64,000 nucleotides of DNA from Mesorhizobium loti (lineage in GTDB: Bacteria > Pseudomonadota > Alphaproteobacteria > Rhizobiales > Rhizobiaceae), in the NCBI RefSeq assembly GCF_013170705.1, contig NZ_CP033334.1, positions 5,619,501-5,683,500 on the forward strand, read 5' to 3'. The translations under genes and the position numbers were made by a program. This document shows positions 45,935 through 55,508 of the stretch, piece after piece. Under the pieces are notes generated by a model, which was not told the DNA's origin, did no database searches, and saw only the letters and a program-made list of their open reading frames with translations. The stretch's first letter is position 1; each line of letters starts with the position of its first letter.

Positions 45935-47332
45935 ATGCAATATGTGAGTACGCGCGGCGAAGCGCCCGCGCTTGGATTTTCCGATGCCGTGCTGGCCGGC
46001 CTGGCCCGTGATGGCGGACTCTACGTGCCACGCGAGTGGCCGCACTTCTCGGCAGCCGACATCCGTGCCATGCGAGGCCTTGCCTATCCCGACCTTGCCA
46101 TACGCGTGCTGGCGCCGTTCCTCGGCGGCGAGATCGCGGCTCCGGTCTTCGAACGCCTGGTCCGTGAAGCCTATGCCACCTTCCGCCACGAAGCGGTCTG
46201 CCCGCTGGTCCAGACCGGCCCCAACACGTTTGTCCTCGAACTCTTCCATGGACCGACGCTGGCGTTCAAGGACGTGGCAATGCAGCTGCTCGCCCGGCTG
46301 ATGGACCATGTGCTTGCCGAACGCGACCAGCATGCCACCATCGTCGGCGCCACTTCAGGCGACACCGGCGGCGCGGCCATCGACGCCTTTGCCGGGCGCA
46401 GCCGGACCGACATCTTCATCCTTTTCCCGCATGGCCGCGTTTCGCCGGTGCAGCAGCGGCAGATGACGACCTCGAAGGCTGAAAACGTCCATGCGCTGGC
46501 GATCGAAGGCAATTTCGACGACTGCCAGGGCCTGCTCAAGGACATGTTCAACGACCACGCTTTCCGTGACCGGGTGGCGTTGTCGGGGGTCAACTCGATC
46601 AACTGGGCGCGCATCATGGCCCAGATCGTCTACTATTTCTCCTCGGCCCTGTCGCTCGGCGCACCGGACAGGCCGGTGTCGTTCACGGTGCCGACCGGCA
46701 ATTTCGGCGATATCTTTGCCGGCTACGCTGCCAAGAAGATGGGCCTGCCGATCGAACGGCTGGTCATCGCCACCAACGACAACGACATATTGGCCCGCAC
46801 CTTCGCCACCGGCGAATACCGCACCAAGGGCGTCTTCGCCACCACCTCGCCATCGATGGATATCCAGGTGTCGTCGAATTTCGAACGCCTGCTGTTCGAG
46901 GCCTCGAACCGTGACGCGGCGACCGTGCGGCGCTACATGGATGGCCTGAAGCAGTCCGGCGCCTTCACCATTGAAACCCGCGAAATCAATGGGATGCGGT
47001 CCGAATTCGACGCCGGCCGCGCCACCATGGACGAGGTCGCCGCCACCATCCGCTCGACGCTCGCGGCCAGCAATTATCTTCTGGATCCGCATACCGCCGC
47101 AGCCGTGCATGTCGCGGCCGGCAAAACATCAGGCGCCGTGCCCATGGTGGTACTGGGCACCGCCCATCCGGCGAAATTTCCGGCCGCCGTCGAAGCCGCC
47201 AGCGGCGTCTCGCCCGCCCTGCCCGCATGGCTAGGGGGATTGATGACATTTGAGGAAAAATACACGGTACTTCCATCCGACCTGAAAATGGTGGAAGATT
47301 ACGTCAGCCGCCGCGCGCGGGCGGCGCGTTAG
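45935..47332 (+). CDS. thrC: Threonine synthase
   Basis: A 465-residue PLP enzyme converting O-phosphohomoserine to threonine. The PLP Lys is K112 in TLAFKDVAMQL; the phosphate-binding loop is TSGDTGGAA; the N-terminal MQYVSTRGEAP and GLYVPREWP are typical of the longer gram-negative/yeast type. I chose ATG 45935; an earlier in-frame GTG would add 13 residues. Homoserine kinase, the previous step, is at 56033-57010. It is followed by the M16 peptidase with 14 bases between. Confidence 0.96.
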   Translation: MQYVSTRGEAPALGFSDAVLAGLARDGGLYVPREWPHFSAADIRAMRGLAYPDLAIRVLAPFLGGEIAAPVFERLVREAYATFRHEAVCPLVQTGPNTFVLELFHGPTLAFKDVAMQLLARLMDHVLAERDQHATIVGATSGDTGGAAIDAFAGRSRTDIFILFPHGRVSPVQQRQMTTSKAENVHALAIEGNFDDCQGLLKDMFNDHAFRDRVALSGVNSINWARIMAQIVYYFSSALSLGAPDRPVSFTVPTGNFGDIFAGYAAKKMGLPIERLVIATNDNDILARTFATGEYRTKGVFATTSPSMDIQVSSNFERLLFEASNRDAATVRRYMDGLKQSGAFTIETREINGMRSEFDAGRATMDEVAATIRSTLAASNYLLDPHTAAAVHVAAGKTSGAVPMVVLGTAHPAKFPAAVEAASGVSPALPAWLGGLMTFEEKYTVLPSDLKMVEDYVSRRARAAR

Positions 47333-47346
47333 GGAGTACGAGCCAT

Positions 47347-48639
47347 ATGGGTGTTGAGGTAAGCCGTCTGTCGAACGGCCTGACAGTCGCCACCGAAACC
47401 CTTCCAAGTATCGAATCGGTTGCCTTGGGTGCCTGGGTCAAGTCCGGCGCCCGCAATGAACGTGACGAAGAGCATGGCATGGCCCATCTGCTCGAGCATA
47501 TGGCGTTCAAGGGCACAAAGCGGCGAAGCGCTTTCGAAATCGCCTCGGAAATCGAGGATGTCGGCGGCGAGATCAACGCCGCCACCAGCGTCGAGACCAC
47601 GTCCTATTACGCCAGGGTGCTGTCCGACGACGTGCCGCTGGCGGTCGACATCCTTGCGGACATACTGCAGGAGTCCGAATTCGACCCGCAGGAACTCGAA
47701 CGCGAGCAGCATGTGATCCTGCAGGAGATCGGTGCAGCGCACGACACACCCGATGATATCGTCTTCGACCGTTTCACCGAGACGGCCTTTCGCCACCAGA
47801 CAATCGGCCGCTCCATTCTGGGCACGCCGGAAACCGTCAAATCCTTCACTTCCAAGCAGTTGCACGACTTCATCGAACGCCAATACGGCGCCGAGCGGAT
47901 GGTGATCGTGGCCGCAGGCGACATCAAGCACGACAATTTCGTGCGCGAGGTCGAGAAGCAGCTCGGCGGCTTTCGCAGCAAGGCCGACAGCACCATTCCG
48001 CAATATGCGCAGTATGTCGGTGGCGATTTCCGCGAGGACCGCGACCTGATGGATGCGCAGATCGTGCTGGGCTTCGAGGGCCGCGCCTACCATGTGCGCG
48101 ACTTCTACGCCTCGCAGGTGCTGTCGATGATCCTCGGCGGCGGCATGTCGTCGCGGCTGTTCCAGGAAGTCCGTGAGAAACGTGGCCTGTGCTATTCGGT
48201 CTATGCTTTCCACTGGGGCTTTTCCGACACCGGCATATTCGGCGTCCACGCCGCGACCGGCCAGAGCGACATTGCCGAACTGGTACCTGTCATCATCGAC
48301 GAACTGCAGAAGGCCGGAGAGAGCATCCTGCAGGAAGAACTCGACCGGGCGCGCGCCCAGTATCGCGCCGGGCTGATCATGTCGGCCGAAAGCCCGGCCA
48401 GCCGGGCCTCGCAGATCGCGCGGCAACTGCTCTTGTTCGGCAGGCCGATCGCCAAGGAGGAATTGATGGAGCGCCTCTCGGCGCTGACCGTGGAGCGGCT
48501 GACCGACCTGTCGTCGCGGATGTTCTCGACCAAGCCGACGCTTACCGCTGTCGGGCCCGTGGGTACGCTGGCGCCATATGAGGCGATTCTCGATTCGCTT
48601 CCGGGCACGCAGACCACGGCCCGCAGGCTCGCCGTCTAA
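47347..48639 (+). CDS. M16-family zinc peptidase (mitochondrial processing peptidase-like)
   Basis: A 430-residue metallopeptidase with the inverted zinc motif HLLEH (His47, Glu50, His51) and the distal Glu in ELEREQHVILQEIG. It is the single-chain type related to the mitochondrial processing peptidase beta subunit, common in rhizobia. The C-terminal half is the inactive-like M16 domain. It is probably co-transcribed with thrC and the GNAT gene. Substrates are unknown. Confidence 0.93.
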   Translation: MGVEVSRLSNGLTVATETLPSIESVALGAWVKSGARNERDEEHGMAHLLEHMAFKGTKRRSAFEIASEIEDVGGEINAATSVETTSYYARVLSDDVPLAVDILADILQESEFDPQELEREQHVILQEIGAAHDTPDDIVFDRFTETAFRHQTIGRSILGTPETVKSFTSKQLHDFIERQYGAERMVIVAAGDIKHDNFVREVEKQLGGFRSKADSTIPQYAQYVGGDFREDRDLMDAQIVLGFEGRAYHVRDFYASQVLSMILGGGMSSRLFQEVREKRGLCYSVYAFHWGFSDTGIFGVHAATGQSDIAELVPVIIDELQKAGESILQEELDRARAQYRAGLIMSAESPASRASQIARQLLLFGRPIAKEELMERLSALTVERLTDLSSRMFSTKPTLTAVGPVGTLAPYEAILDSLPGTQTTARRLAV

Positions 48640-48653
48640 GTCCCCAAAGCGTC

Positions 48654-49250
48654 GTGTTCGCGCTCCCTTTCTTTCGCCGTGACCTGCCGGCGCTAAAGGG
48701 CAACCTCGTTACGCTGCGCGTTCCATTCACCAATGACTACCGTGAATGGTCGACGTTGCGCGGCGAAAGCCGGGCATTCCTGGAGCCGTGGGAGCCGCGC
48801 TGGACGCCCGACGAACTCGACCGCACGGCATGGCGCCTGCGCATCTCCCGCTACCGCGAGGACTATGCGCAAGGCACCGCGATCGCCTTCTTCATCTTCG
48901 AGAAGTCGAGCGGCAAGCTGGCTGGCGGAATCACGCTCGGCAACATACGCCACGGTGTCTCGCAAAGCGGCCATGTCGGCTACTGGATCGGCGAGCGCTT
49001 CGGCGGCCGCGGGCTGATGACCGACGCGGTCAAGGTCGTGGCCCGCTTTGCCTTCGATACGCTGAGGTTGCACCGGATCGAAGCGGCCTGTATTCCCGAC
49101 AATATCCGGTCGGTCCGCGTGCTTGAAAAAGCCGGATTCCGGCGCGAAGGACTCTTAAGATCCTATCTCAGGATCAACGGCATCTGGCAGGACCACTACC
49201 TCTACGCCCGGATCGCGGACGATCCGCCGAGCGCTGGAACGAAGGACTGA
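48654..49250 (+). CDS. GNAT-family N-acetyltransferase (RimJ-like)
   Basis: A 198-residue acetyltransferase. The acetyl-CoA binding motif A is in YWIGERFGGRGLMTDAVK and motif B in RIEAACIPDNIRSVRVLEKAGF. This is the RimJ/RimL type that acetylates protein N-termini or small amines. The start is GTG at 48654, 14 bases after the peptidase stop. It is followed at once by the GGDEF-EAL gene. Confidence 0.9.
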   Translation: MFALPFFRRDLPALKGNLVTLRVPFTNDYREWSTLRGESRAFLEPWEPRWTPDELDRTAWRLRISRYREDYAQGTAIAFFIFEKSSGKLAGGITLGNIRHGVSQSGHVGYWIGERFGGRGLMTDAVKVVARFAFDTLRLHRIEAACIPDNIRSVRVLEKAGFRREGLLRSYLRINGIWQDHYLYARIADDPPSAGTKD

Positions 49251-49253
49251 TTT

Positions 49254-52142
49254 TTGACGAATTTCCTGCGCAACGGGCCGCTGTTCGCCTTTGTCCTCGC
49301 GGCAATCCTGACGCTGTGCGCGGCATCGTCGGCCTTTGCCGTCGAACCGATCAAGATCGCCCGCGACGACGTCGCGCTCGACCTGTCGCGCGCCTTCGAG
49401 ATCTACCGCAACCAGGGTGAGAACTTCCAGGTGTCGACGGCGCCCGGGCCAGACGGCATCGTGCGGCGCATCGAGGTCGAGGCCAATGACGCGCGCTCGA
49501 CCGGTGACTGGGCGGTGTTCGCGCTGGCCAACACCACCGACCAGCAGCTCGACAGGCTGATCGTGGCGCCGCATTTCCGACTGGTGAATTCCGGCATCTT
49601 CTGGCCCGATCTTGGCGCCACCCGCATTGCCGCCATCACGCCCAGCGAGGGCTTCGCGCTCGACCGCCAGACCAGCCCCGATGCCGATGTGTTCCGGGTG
49701 ACGCTGAACCCGGGAACGGTGATCACCTTCATCGCCGAGCTCGCCTCGCCCAAGCTGCCGCAGGTGTATCTCTGGGAGCCGGAAGCCTACAAGGACTCGG
49801 TCAACTCCTATACGCTGTTTCGCGGCATCGTCATCGGCATCGCCGGTCTGCTGGCACTGTTCCTGACCATCCTTTTCGTGGTCAAGGGAACCTCCATGTT
49901 CCCGGCGACCGCAGCCCTTGCTTGGGCGGTGCTTGCCTATATCTGCGTCGATTTCGGCTTCCTCAACAAGGTCATCGAGATTTCGCCCGGCAATGAGCAG
50001 ATGTGGCGAGCTGGTACGGAGGTGGCGCTTGCCGCGACCTTCGTGGTGTTCCTGTTCGCTTATCTCAACCTCAACCGATGGCACGGCCATTTCAGCTACG
50101 GCGCCCTGGTCTGGATCCTTGGGCTGCTCCTGATCGCCGGTGTCGCCATAGTCGATCCGGCGGTCGCCGCCGGCATCGCCCGTATCTCCTTTGCCGCCAC
50201 CGCGTTGACCGGGCTCGGGCTGATCATCTTCCTCGGGATTCGCGGCTATGATCGTGCGATCATGCTGGTGCCCAGTTGGGTCATGGTTCTGTTGTGGCTA
50301 TGCGGGTCGTGGATGGCGATCACCGGCATGCTCGACAACGACATCGCCCAGCCGGCGCTCGGCGGCGGGCTGATCCTGATCATCCTGCTGATCGGCTTCA
50401 CCGTCATGCAACATGCCTTTGCCGGCGGCGCGCTGCATCAGGGGCTGTTCTCCGACCTCGAACGCCAGGCGCTGGCGGTTGCCGGTTCGGGCGACACGGT
50501 GTGGGACTGGGACGTCCTGCGCGACCGTGTGGTCACCAAGCCCGATGTCAGCATCCAGCTCGGCCTGGCGCCCAACAGCCTGGGGGGGGCGGCGCGCAAC
50601 TGGCTGCCGGTGCTGCATGCCGACGACCGCGACACGTTCCGCACGACGCTCGACGTGGTGCTGGAGCATCGCCGTGGCCGGGTGGCGCAGAATTTCCGCC
50701 TGCGTGGCGCCGACGGGCATTACCACTGGTTCGCCCTCCGCGCGCGCCCCGTCATCGGATCGGACGGCGAGGTCATACGCTGCGTCGGCACCATGGTCGA
50801 CGTCACCGAGCAGAAGAAGTCCGAGGAGCGGCTGCTGCACGACGCCGTGCACGACAACCTGACCGGCCTGCCGAACCGCGAATTGTTCATGAACCGGCTG
50901 GAAGCGATCATCTCGATCGCACGCACCGAAGAGAAGGTACGTCCGACCGTCTTCGTCATCGACATAGACCGCTTCAAGCAGGTCAATGACGGGCTCGGCA
51001 TCTCGGCCGGTGACACCATCCTGCTCACCATAGCGCGCCGCCTGCACCGGCTGCTGAAGCCGAAGGATTCACTGTCGCGCTTCGCCGGCGATCAGTTCGC
51101 GCTGATGCTTTTGTCCGAACAGGACCCTGCCCGCATCGCCGGTGTGGCGGATGCCATCAAGCACGCGATCAACAACCCGATCACCTTCGCCAAGCGCGAG
51201 ATCGTGCTGACCGCCTCGATCGGCTTGATCACCTGGACATCAGCGCAGACCTCTGCCGAGGACATGGTCAAGGACGCCGAGCTTGCCATGCACCAGGCCA
51301 AGCGTTTTGGCGGCGACAGGATCGAGCCGTTCCGCCCGGCTTTCCGCACCGTCGGCACCGACCGGCTGCAGTTCGAATCCGATTTGCGGCGCGCCATCGA
51401 GCGGCGCGAATTCACGCTTGCCTACCAGCCGATCGTGCGCCTGGAAGATGGCAGCGTTGCCGGCTTCGAAGCCTTGCTGCGCTGGGATCATCCGCGTCGC
51501 GGCATGATCCCGCCGGCGGACTTCATCCCGGTCGCCGAAAGCTGCGGGCTGATCGTGCAGCTTGGGCTGTTCGCCATGCAGCAGGCGGCCGAGGATCTCG
51601 CTGGATGGCAGAAGCAGATCGGCGATGCGCCGCTGTCGGTCTCGGTCAACCTGTCCAGCCGTCAGCTCATCCGCCGCGACCTGGTCAGTGATGTCCGCTC
51701 GGTCATCGCGCGGGCCAATCTGAAGCCGCGCTGCTTCCGGCTGGAACTCACCGAGTCCCTTGTCATGGATAATCCCGAGCAGACCGCCCATGTGCTGACC
51801 AAGCTGAAGCAACTCGGCATCGGGCTGTCGCTGGACGATTTCGGCACCGGCTATTCCTCGCTTGCCTATCTGACGCGGTTCCCGTTCGACACCATCAAGA
51901 TCGACAAGAGTTTCGTCGACGACAACACGCCCAAGCGCGCTGTGCTGCTCAAATCCATGGTCAACATGGCGCATGAGCTCGGCCTGTCGGTGGTCGCCGA
52001 GGGCATATCGGACGAGCGCGACGCGCTGGAACTGCGTCAGATGGGTTGCGAATACGTCCAAAGCTTCATGTTCGGCGCCCCGATGCCGGGCGACCAGGTG
52101 CTGAAGACGTTGAAGGAACAATATCCGCTGACGCAGGCGTGA
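49254..52142 (+). CDS. Membrane PAS-GGDEF-EAL cyclic-di-GMP protein
   Basis: A 962-residue signalling protein. Residues 1-29 are a signal peptide; 30-180 form a periplasmic domain of the 7TMR-DISM extracellular kind; about 185-395 hold seven or so membrane helices; 405-530 is a PAS domain; about 540-700 is GGDEF; 710-955 is EAL. The GGDEF motif reads AGDQF (611-615), so cyclase activity is doubtful. The EAL domain keeps EALLRW (Glu739), LELTES, DDFGTGYSS and KIDKSF, so phosphodiesterase activity is likely. The start is TTG, preceded by AAGGA. It would lower c-di-GMP in response to an outside signal. Confidence 0.9.
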   Translation: MTNFLRNGPLFAFVLAAILTLCAASSAFAVEPIKIARDDVALDLSRAFEIYRNQGENFQVSTAPGPDGIVRRIEVEANDARSTGDWAVFALANTTDQQLDRLIVAPHFRLVNSGIFWPDLGATRIAAITPSEGFALDRQTSPDADVFRVTLNPGTVITFIAELASPKLPQVYLWEPEAYKDSVNSYTLFRGIVIGIAGLLALFLTILFVVKGTSMFPATAALAWAVLAYICVDFGFLNKVIEISPGNEQMWRAGTEVALAATFVVFLFAYLNLNRWHGHFSYGALVWILGLLLIAGVAIVDPAVAAGIARISFAATALTGLGLIIFLGIRGYDRAIMLVPSWVMVLLWLCGSWMAITGMLDNDIAQPALGGGLILIILLIGFTVMQHAFAGGALHQGLFSDLERQALAVAGSGDTVWDWDVLRDRVVTKPDVSIQLGLAPNSLGGAARNWLPVLHADDRDTFRTTLDVVLEHRRGRVAQNFRLRGADGHYHWFALRARPVIGSDGEVIRCVGTMVDVTEQKKSEERLLHDAVHDNLTGLPNRELFMNRLEAIISIARTEEKVRPTVFVIDIDRFKQVNDGLGISAGDTILLTIARRLHRLLKPKDSLSRFAGDQFALMLLSEQDPARIAGVADAIKHAINNPITFAKREIVLTASIGLITWTSAQTSAEDMVKDAELAMHQAKRFGGDRIEPFRPAFRTVGTDRLQFESDLRRAIERREFTLAYQPIVRLEDGSVAGFEALLRWDHPRRGMIPPADFIPVAESCGLIVQLGLFAMQQAAEDLAGWQKQIGDAPLSVSVNLSSRQLIRRDLVSDVRSVIARANLKPRCFRLELTESLVMDNPEQTAHVLTKLKQLGIGLSLDDFGTGYSSLAYLTRFPFDTIKIDKSFVDDNTPKRAVLLKSMVNMAHELGLSVVAEGISDERDALELRQMGCEYVQSFMFGAPMPGDQVLKTLKEQYPLTQA

Positions 52143-52163
52143 TGCGTCCACGCTTCGGCAGCT

Positions 52164-52772
52164 TCAGGCGTGACCGGCGGCGAGGCTAAGATGCGCCAGA
52201 TCGATGCCGATCGAGGCGAGGATGCGATCGTATTTGCGCTCGATATCGGCGTCGAACAGAAGCCCGGGGCTGGCCGGGCAGGTCAGCCAGCCATTCTCGG
52301 CGATCTCGGTTTCCAGTTGGCCGGCGCCCCAGCCAGAATAACCCAGTGCCATCAGCGCATGGCGCGGGCCGCGGCCCGACGATATGGCGCGCAAGATGTC
52401 GACCGTTGCCGTCAGGCAGATATCGTCGGAAACGGTCAGCGACGATTCCACGCGATAGTCGCCGGAATGCAGCACGAAGCCCCGGCTGCGATCGACAGGG
52501 CCGCCATTGCGCACGACGAAATCGCGCGCCTGCGCCGGCAGGCGGATCGCCTCCTGCTCGTTCATGATGCCGAGTTGCACGAGAAGGTCCGGAAACAGCA
52601 TCTGCTGTGTCTGGTTGATGATCAGGCCCATCGCGCCTTCATCGCTGTGCGCGCAGATGTAGATGACCGAGCGCGTGAAACGGTCGTCCTTCATGCCGGG
52701 CATGGCAATCAGGAACTGATCGTCGAGAAAGCCGCGTCCAGCGGCCGTCTTCTTGTGGCGCAACAAATCCAT
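52164..52772 (-). CDS. YqgE/AlgH family protein
   Basis: A 202-residue protein of the UPF0301 (AlgH/YqgE) family. The hallmark [26 protein letters not shown] lies near 25-50, shown here only in part, with GLIIN and [13 protein letters not shown] further on. The biochemical role is not established; the name comes from alginate regulation in Pseudomonas. I chose ATG 52772, which gives the usual N-terminus DLLRHKK; 31 more codons upstream are open but unmatched. It diverges from the DsbD-like gene. Confidence 0.9.
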   Translation of the reverse strand: MDLLRHKKTAAGRGFLDDQFLIAMPGMKDDRFTRSVIYICAHSDEGAMGLIINQTQQMLFPDLLVQLGIMNEQEAIRLPAQARDFVVRNGGPVDRSRGFVLHSGDYRVESSLTVSDDICLTATVDILRAISSGRGPRHALMALGYSGWGAGQLETEIAENGWLTCPASPGLLFDADIERKYDRILASIGIDLAHLSLAAGHA

Positions 52773-52942
52773 GGCAGGGAGGGTACCGTGTTTCCCGGGC
52801 GCCGAAAAGATGTGCCGCGCCGGATTCGACCAAAGCCCATGTTGCCGGTGGGCCTTGCTTGCCACCGGGGGTCACGCAAATATGATGCCGGCAAGGCCAT
52901 GAAATCATTGCACCGCCGCGAACGGACGATCAAATCACCGCC

Positions 52943-53749
52943 ATGCAAAGCTTAAAAATCCTGGTGCTCGGCACCGCCATCGGATTGGTGACCGTCCTCC
53001 CCGCCTCCGCTTCCTCATCCGCCTGGTACAACAGCGAAGGCGGCAAGGTGCGGCTGGTGACATCAGGCAAACCGGACCAGGCCGGCCGCATCCAGGGCGT
53101 GCTCGACATAGCGCTCAAGCCCGGCTGGAAGACCTATTGGCGCGATCCAGGCGACGCTGGCGTGCCGCCGCAACTCGACATTTCAGCCAGCACCAATATC
53201 GCCAATGCCGCCCTCTCGTTTCCGGCGCCCCAGCGCCACGACGATGGTTATGGCAAATGGGCCGGCTACAATTATCCGGTTTCGCTGCCCGTGACGTTCA
53301 CGCTGGCGACCCCGAACCAACCGGCGGTCATCGACGCAGATATCTTTCTCGGCATTTGTGAAACGATCTGCATCCCGGTGCAGACGCGGCTGACCGTCGA
53401 CCCCACTTCCGATCCCGACAATGCTGACGACGCAGCATTGGTAAAGGCGAGTTTCACGGCTTTGCCGGCGCAGGCAAGGCCTGATTTCGGCATCAACGTG
53501 CTGCCGGGCGACCACGAGACGCTGGTTGTCGAGGCAAGCTTTCCCGGTGACCCGGAGGCGGCGGATTTCTTCGTCGCCGGTGAGCGGGACTACATGTTCG
53601 GCGCCCCCTCCCGCAGCGAGAAGGATGGCAAGCTGATCTTCACCGTACCGATCCTCGACCGTCCTTCGACAACGCCCACGGATGGCGGGCTTCATTACAC
53701 ACTGACGAGTTCGGCGGGTGCGGTCGAAGGACTGCTGCCTTTCCCTTGA
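52943..53749 (+). CDS. Secreted DsbD-alpha-like domain protein
   Basis: A 268-residue periplasmic protein with a signal peptide (1-24, ending ASAS). The body matches the N-terminal domain of thiol:disulfide interchange protein DsbD, with the Cys pair in GICETICIPV (C-x3-C). The membrane and thioredoxin parts of DsbD are missing, so it is a stand-alone version; such proteins are common in rhizobia. Electron donor and role are unknown; periplasmic disulfide reduction or copper handling is plausible. The peroxiredoxin gene follows 76 bases on. Confidence 0.85.
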   Translation: MQSLKILVLGTAIGLVTVLPASASSSAWYNSEGGKVRLVTSGKPDQAGRIQGVLDIALKPGWKTYWRDPGDAGVPPQLDISASTNIANAALSFPAPQRHDDGYGKWAGYNYPVSLPVTFTLATPNQPAVIDADIFLGICETICIPVQTRLTVDPTSDPDNADDAALVKASFTALPAQARPDFGINVLPGDHETLVVEASFPGDPEAADFFVAGERDYMFGAPSRSEKDGKLIFTVPILDRPSTTPTDGGLHYTLTSSAGAVEGLLPFP

Positions 53750-53825
53750 TGCCTCGATGGTTGCAGGAAGCCGCCGAGTTCGCTACGCAAGCACGCACTC
53801 TTCCCATTCCCCAAGCGAGGAACTC

Positions 53826-54308
53826 ATGACCATTTCCGTTGGCGACAAGCTGCCCGAGGCGACTTTCAAGACAATGACCGCCGATGGCGCCAAGGCGATC
53901 ACGTCAGCCGAGATTTTCCCGGGCAAGAAGGTGGTTCTGTTCGGTGTTCCCGGCGCCTTCACGCCGACCTGCAGCAACAACCATCTGCCCGGCTATCTCG
54001 AAAACCATGACGCCATCCTGGCGCGTGGCGTCGACACCATCGCAGTCGTTTCGGTCAACGACGTTCATGTCATGGGCGTCTGGGCCCGTTTCACCGGCGG
54101 TGAGGGCAAGATCCTGTTCCTCGCCGACGGCAACGGCGATTTCGCCAAGGCGGTCGGCCTCGATGCCGATTATTCCGGTGGCGGCATGGGCCTGCGCTCG
54201 AAGCGGTTTTCGATGGTCGTCGACGACGGCAAGGTGACCGCGGTCAATGTCGAGACCAAGCCCGGCGTCGACGAGTCCGGCGCGGCTCACATTCTCGGAC
54301 AGCTCTGA
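53826..54308 (+). CDS. Peroxiredoxin, Prx5 type
   Basis: A 160-residue thiol peroxidase of the Prx5/AhpE-like class. The peroxidatic Cys is in VPGAFTPTCSNNH at about residue 49, with the TPTC motif intact. It reduces peroxides with electrons from glutathione or thioredoxin. GAGGAA precedes the ATG. The upstream open stretch of 36 codons is not part of the family. It lies beside a DsbD-like protein, so both may belong to thiol redox defence. Confidence 0.93.
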   Translation: MTISVGDKLPEATFKTMTADGAKAITSAEIFPGKKVVLFGVPGAFTPTCSNNHLPGYLENHDAILARGVDTIAVVSVNDVHVMGVWARFTGGEGKILFLADGNGDFAKAVGLDADYSGGGMGLRSKRFSMVVDDGKVTAVNVETKPGVDESGAAHILGQL

Positions 54309-54400
54309 ACTTTTACGATTGCATCGGGCGAGGCAGCGACGGCTGGCCTCGCCCGAACCGCTTGCACTCCAGAGCTGCCGATTTTTCGGGGGTCCCAACA

Positions 54401-54877
54401 ATGTTTGACGTCTTCTGGCGCGTTATCGCGATCGGCGTCGGCGCCACGGCGCTGATGGATCTCTGGGCCATTTTCCTGCACAAGGCGTTCGGCCAGCCAC
54501 GGCCAAACTGGGGACCGGTCGGGCGCTGGGTCTGGCATCTCGGTGACAAGGTCTTTCACGATGATATCGGCGATGCAGCGCCCTACGCGCACGAAGTGGC
54601 GTTGGGCTGGGCCTTTCACTATTTCGTCGGCATCGTCTACGGCATCATCCTGGTGGTGGTGGCTGGTGCCGGCTGGCTTGCCGCGCCGACCTTCCTGCCG
54701 GCCTTCATCCTCGGCATCGTCACCGTCGGTGCCGGCTGGTTTCTGCTGGCGCCCGGCATGGGAGCGGGATGGGCAGCGTCGAAACGACCCAATCCCATGC
54801 GGATCCGGGCGCTCAACCTGGTTTCGCACACAGTGTTCGCGCTCGGGCTTTGGAGCACCGCGCTGCTGATCCGCTGA
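54401..54877 (+). CDS. DUF2938 membrane protein
   Basis: A 158-residue protein with four membrane helices and the DUF2938 pattern, including the conserved GATALMDLWAIFLH near residues 12-25 and the GxGxGWAASKRPNP region near the end. Function is unknown. GGGGG lies nine bases before the chosen ATG 54401; 13 more codons are open upstream. It converges on the histidine phosphatase gene with only four bases between stops. Confidence 0.85.
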   Translation: MFDVFWRVIAIGVGATALMDLWAIFLHKAFGQPRPNWGPVGRWVWHLGDKVFHDDIGDAAPYAHEVALGWAFHYFVGIVYGIILVVVAGAGWLAAPTFLPAFILGIVTVGAGWFLLAPGMGAGWAASKRPNPMRIRALNLVSHTVFALGLWSTALLIR

Positions 54878-54881
54878 GGCT

Positions 54882-55466
54882 TCAGGGCTGTTCCAGCCTG
54901 TCGATCGGCCGCCATCCGTGGATGACGTGACGCACGCCGATATCGTAGGCAAAATAGTTGCCGCCGCCGGCCGGCTGATCCGCGTCGCGGCTGATTTCCC
55001 GCCCGCCGAGGGAGAGAAGGAGGAGCGTTCCCACGCCTCCATGGCCCACAATAGCAATGTCGCCAGCGTCATGCGTGCCGAGCACGGCGCGGACCTCGCT
55101 CACGATACGATGTTGCGCATCCATTGCCCGCTCCCACCCGCGAACGCTTTTGCGCGGATTGGCGAAGAACTCGTCGGCGACCGCTTCGAACTCCAGCGGC
55201 GGCAGGAAGCCTGTCGCCGACCGGTCATTCTCATGCGTCCGTTCCCTCACATCGACGGCAAGGCCGACATGGCTTGCGAGGATCTCAGCGGTTTCTATCG
55301 CCTTGCGTTCAGCGGAAGATACGATGCGCCGGATCGATCCGACCCACGGTTGATCAAGCATGGCAACGGCTCTCGCCCGGCCGACGTCCGATAGACCCCA
55401 TTCCGGCACGGGAACGGTGGCATCGACCTGAACCTGGGGATGCGTCACATAGTAGAGGATCGGCAT
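54882..55466 (-). CDS. Histidine phosphatase-family protein with variant RHG motif
   Basis: A 194-residue phosphoglycerate-mutase-like fold. The normal catalytic motif RHG reads THP at the N-terminus (YYVTHP), so the catalytic His is kept but the neighbouring Arg and Gly are not. The second His in IVGHGGVG and the distal Arg/Glu region (SSAERKAIETAE) are present. Activity may be altered. It lies upstream of nothing in the same direction; the rnhA gene ends 42 bases away. Confidence 0.82.
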   Translation of the reverse strand: MPILYYVTHPQVQVDATVPVPEWGLSDVGRARAVAMLDQPWVGSIRRIVSSAERKAIETAEILASHVGLAVDVRERTHENDRSATGFLPPLEFEAVADEFFANPRKSVRGWERAMDAQHRIVSEVRAVLGTHDAGDIAIVGHGGVGTLLLLSLGGREISRDADQPAGGGNYFAYDIGVRHVIHGWRPIDRLEQP

Positions 55467-55508
55467 GGTCGAGAGGTTACTACCTGAGCACGGAGCAGTT
55501 GCCGGAAA

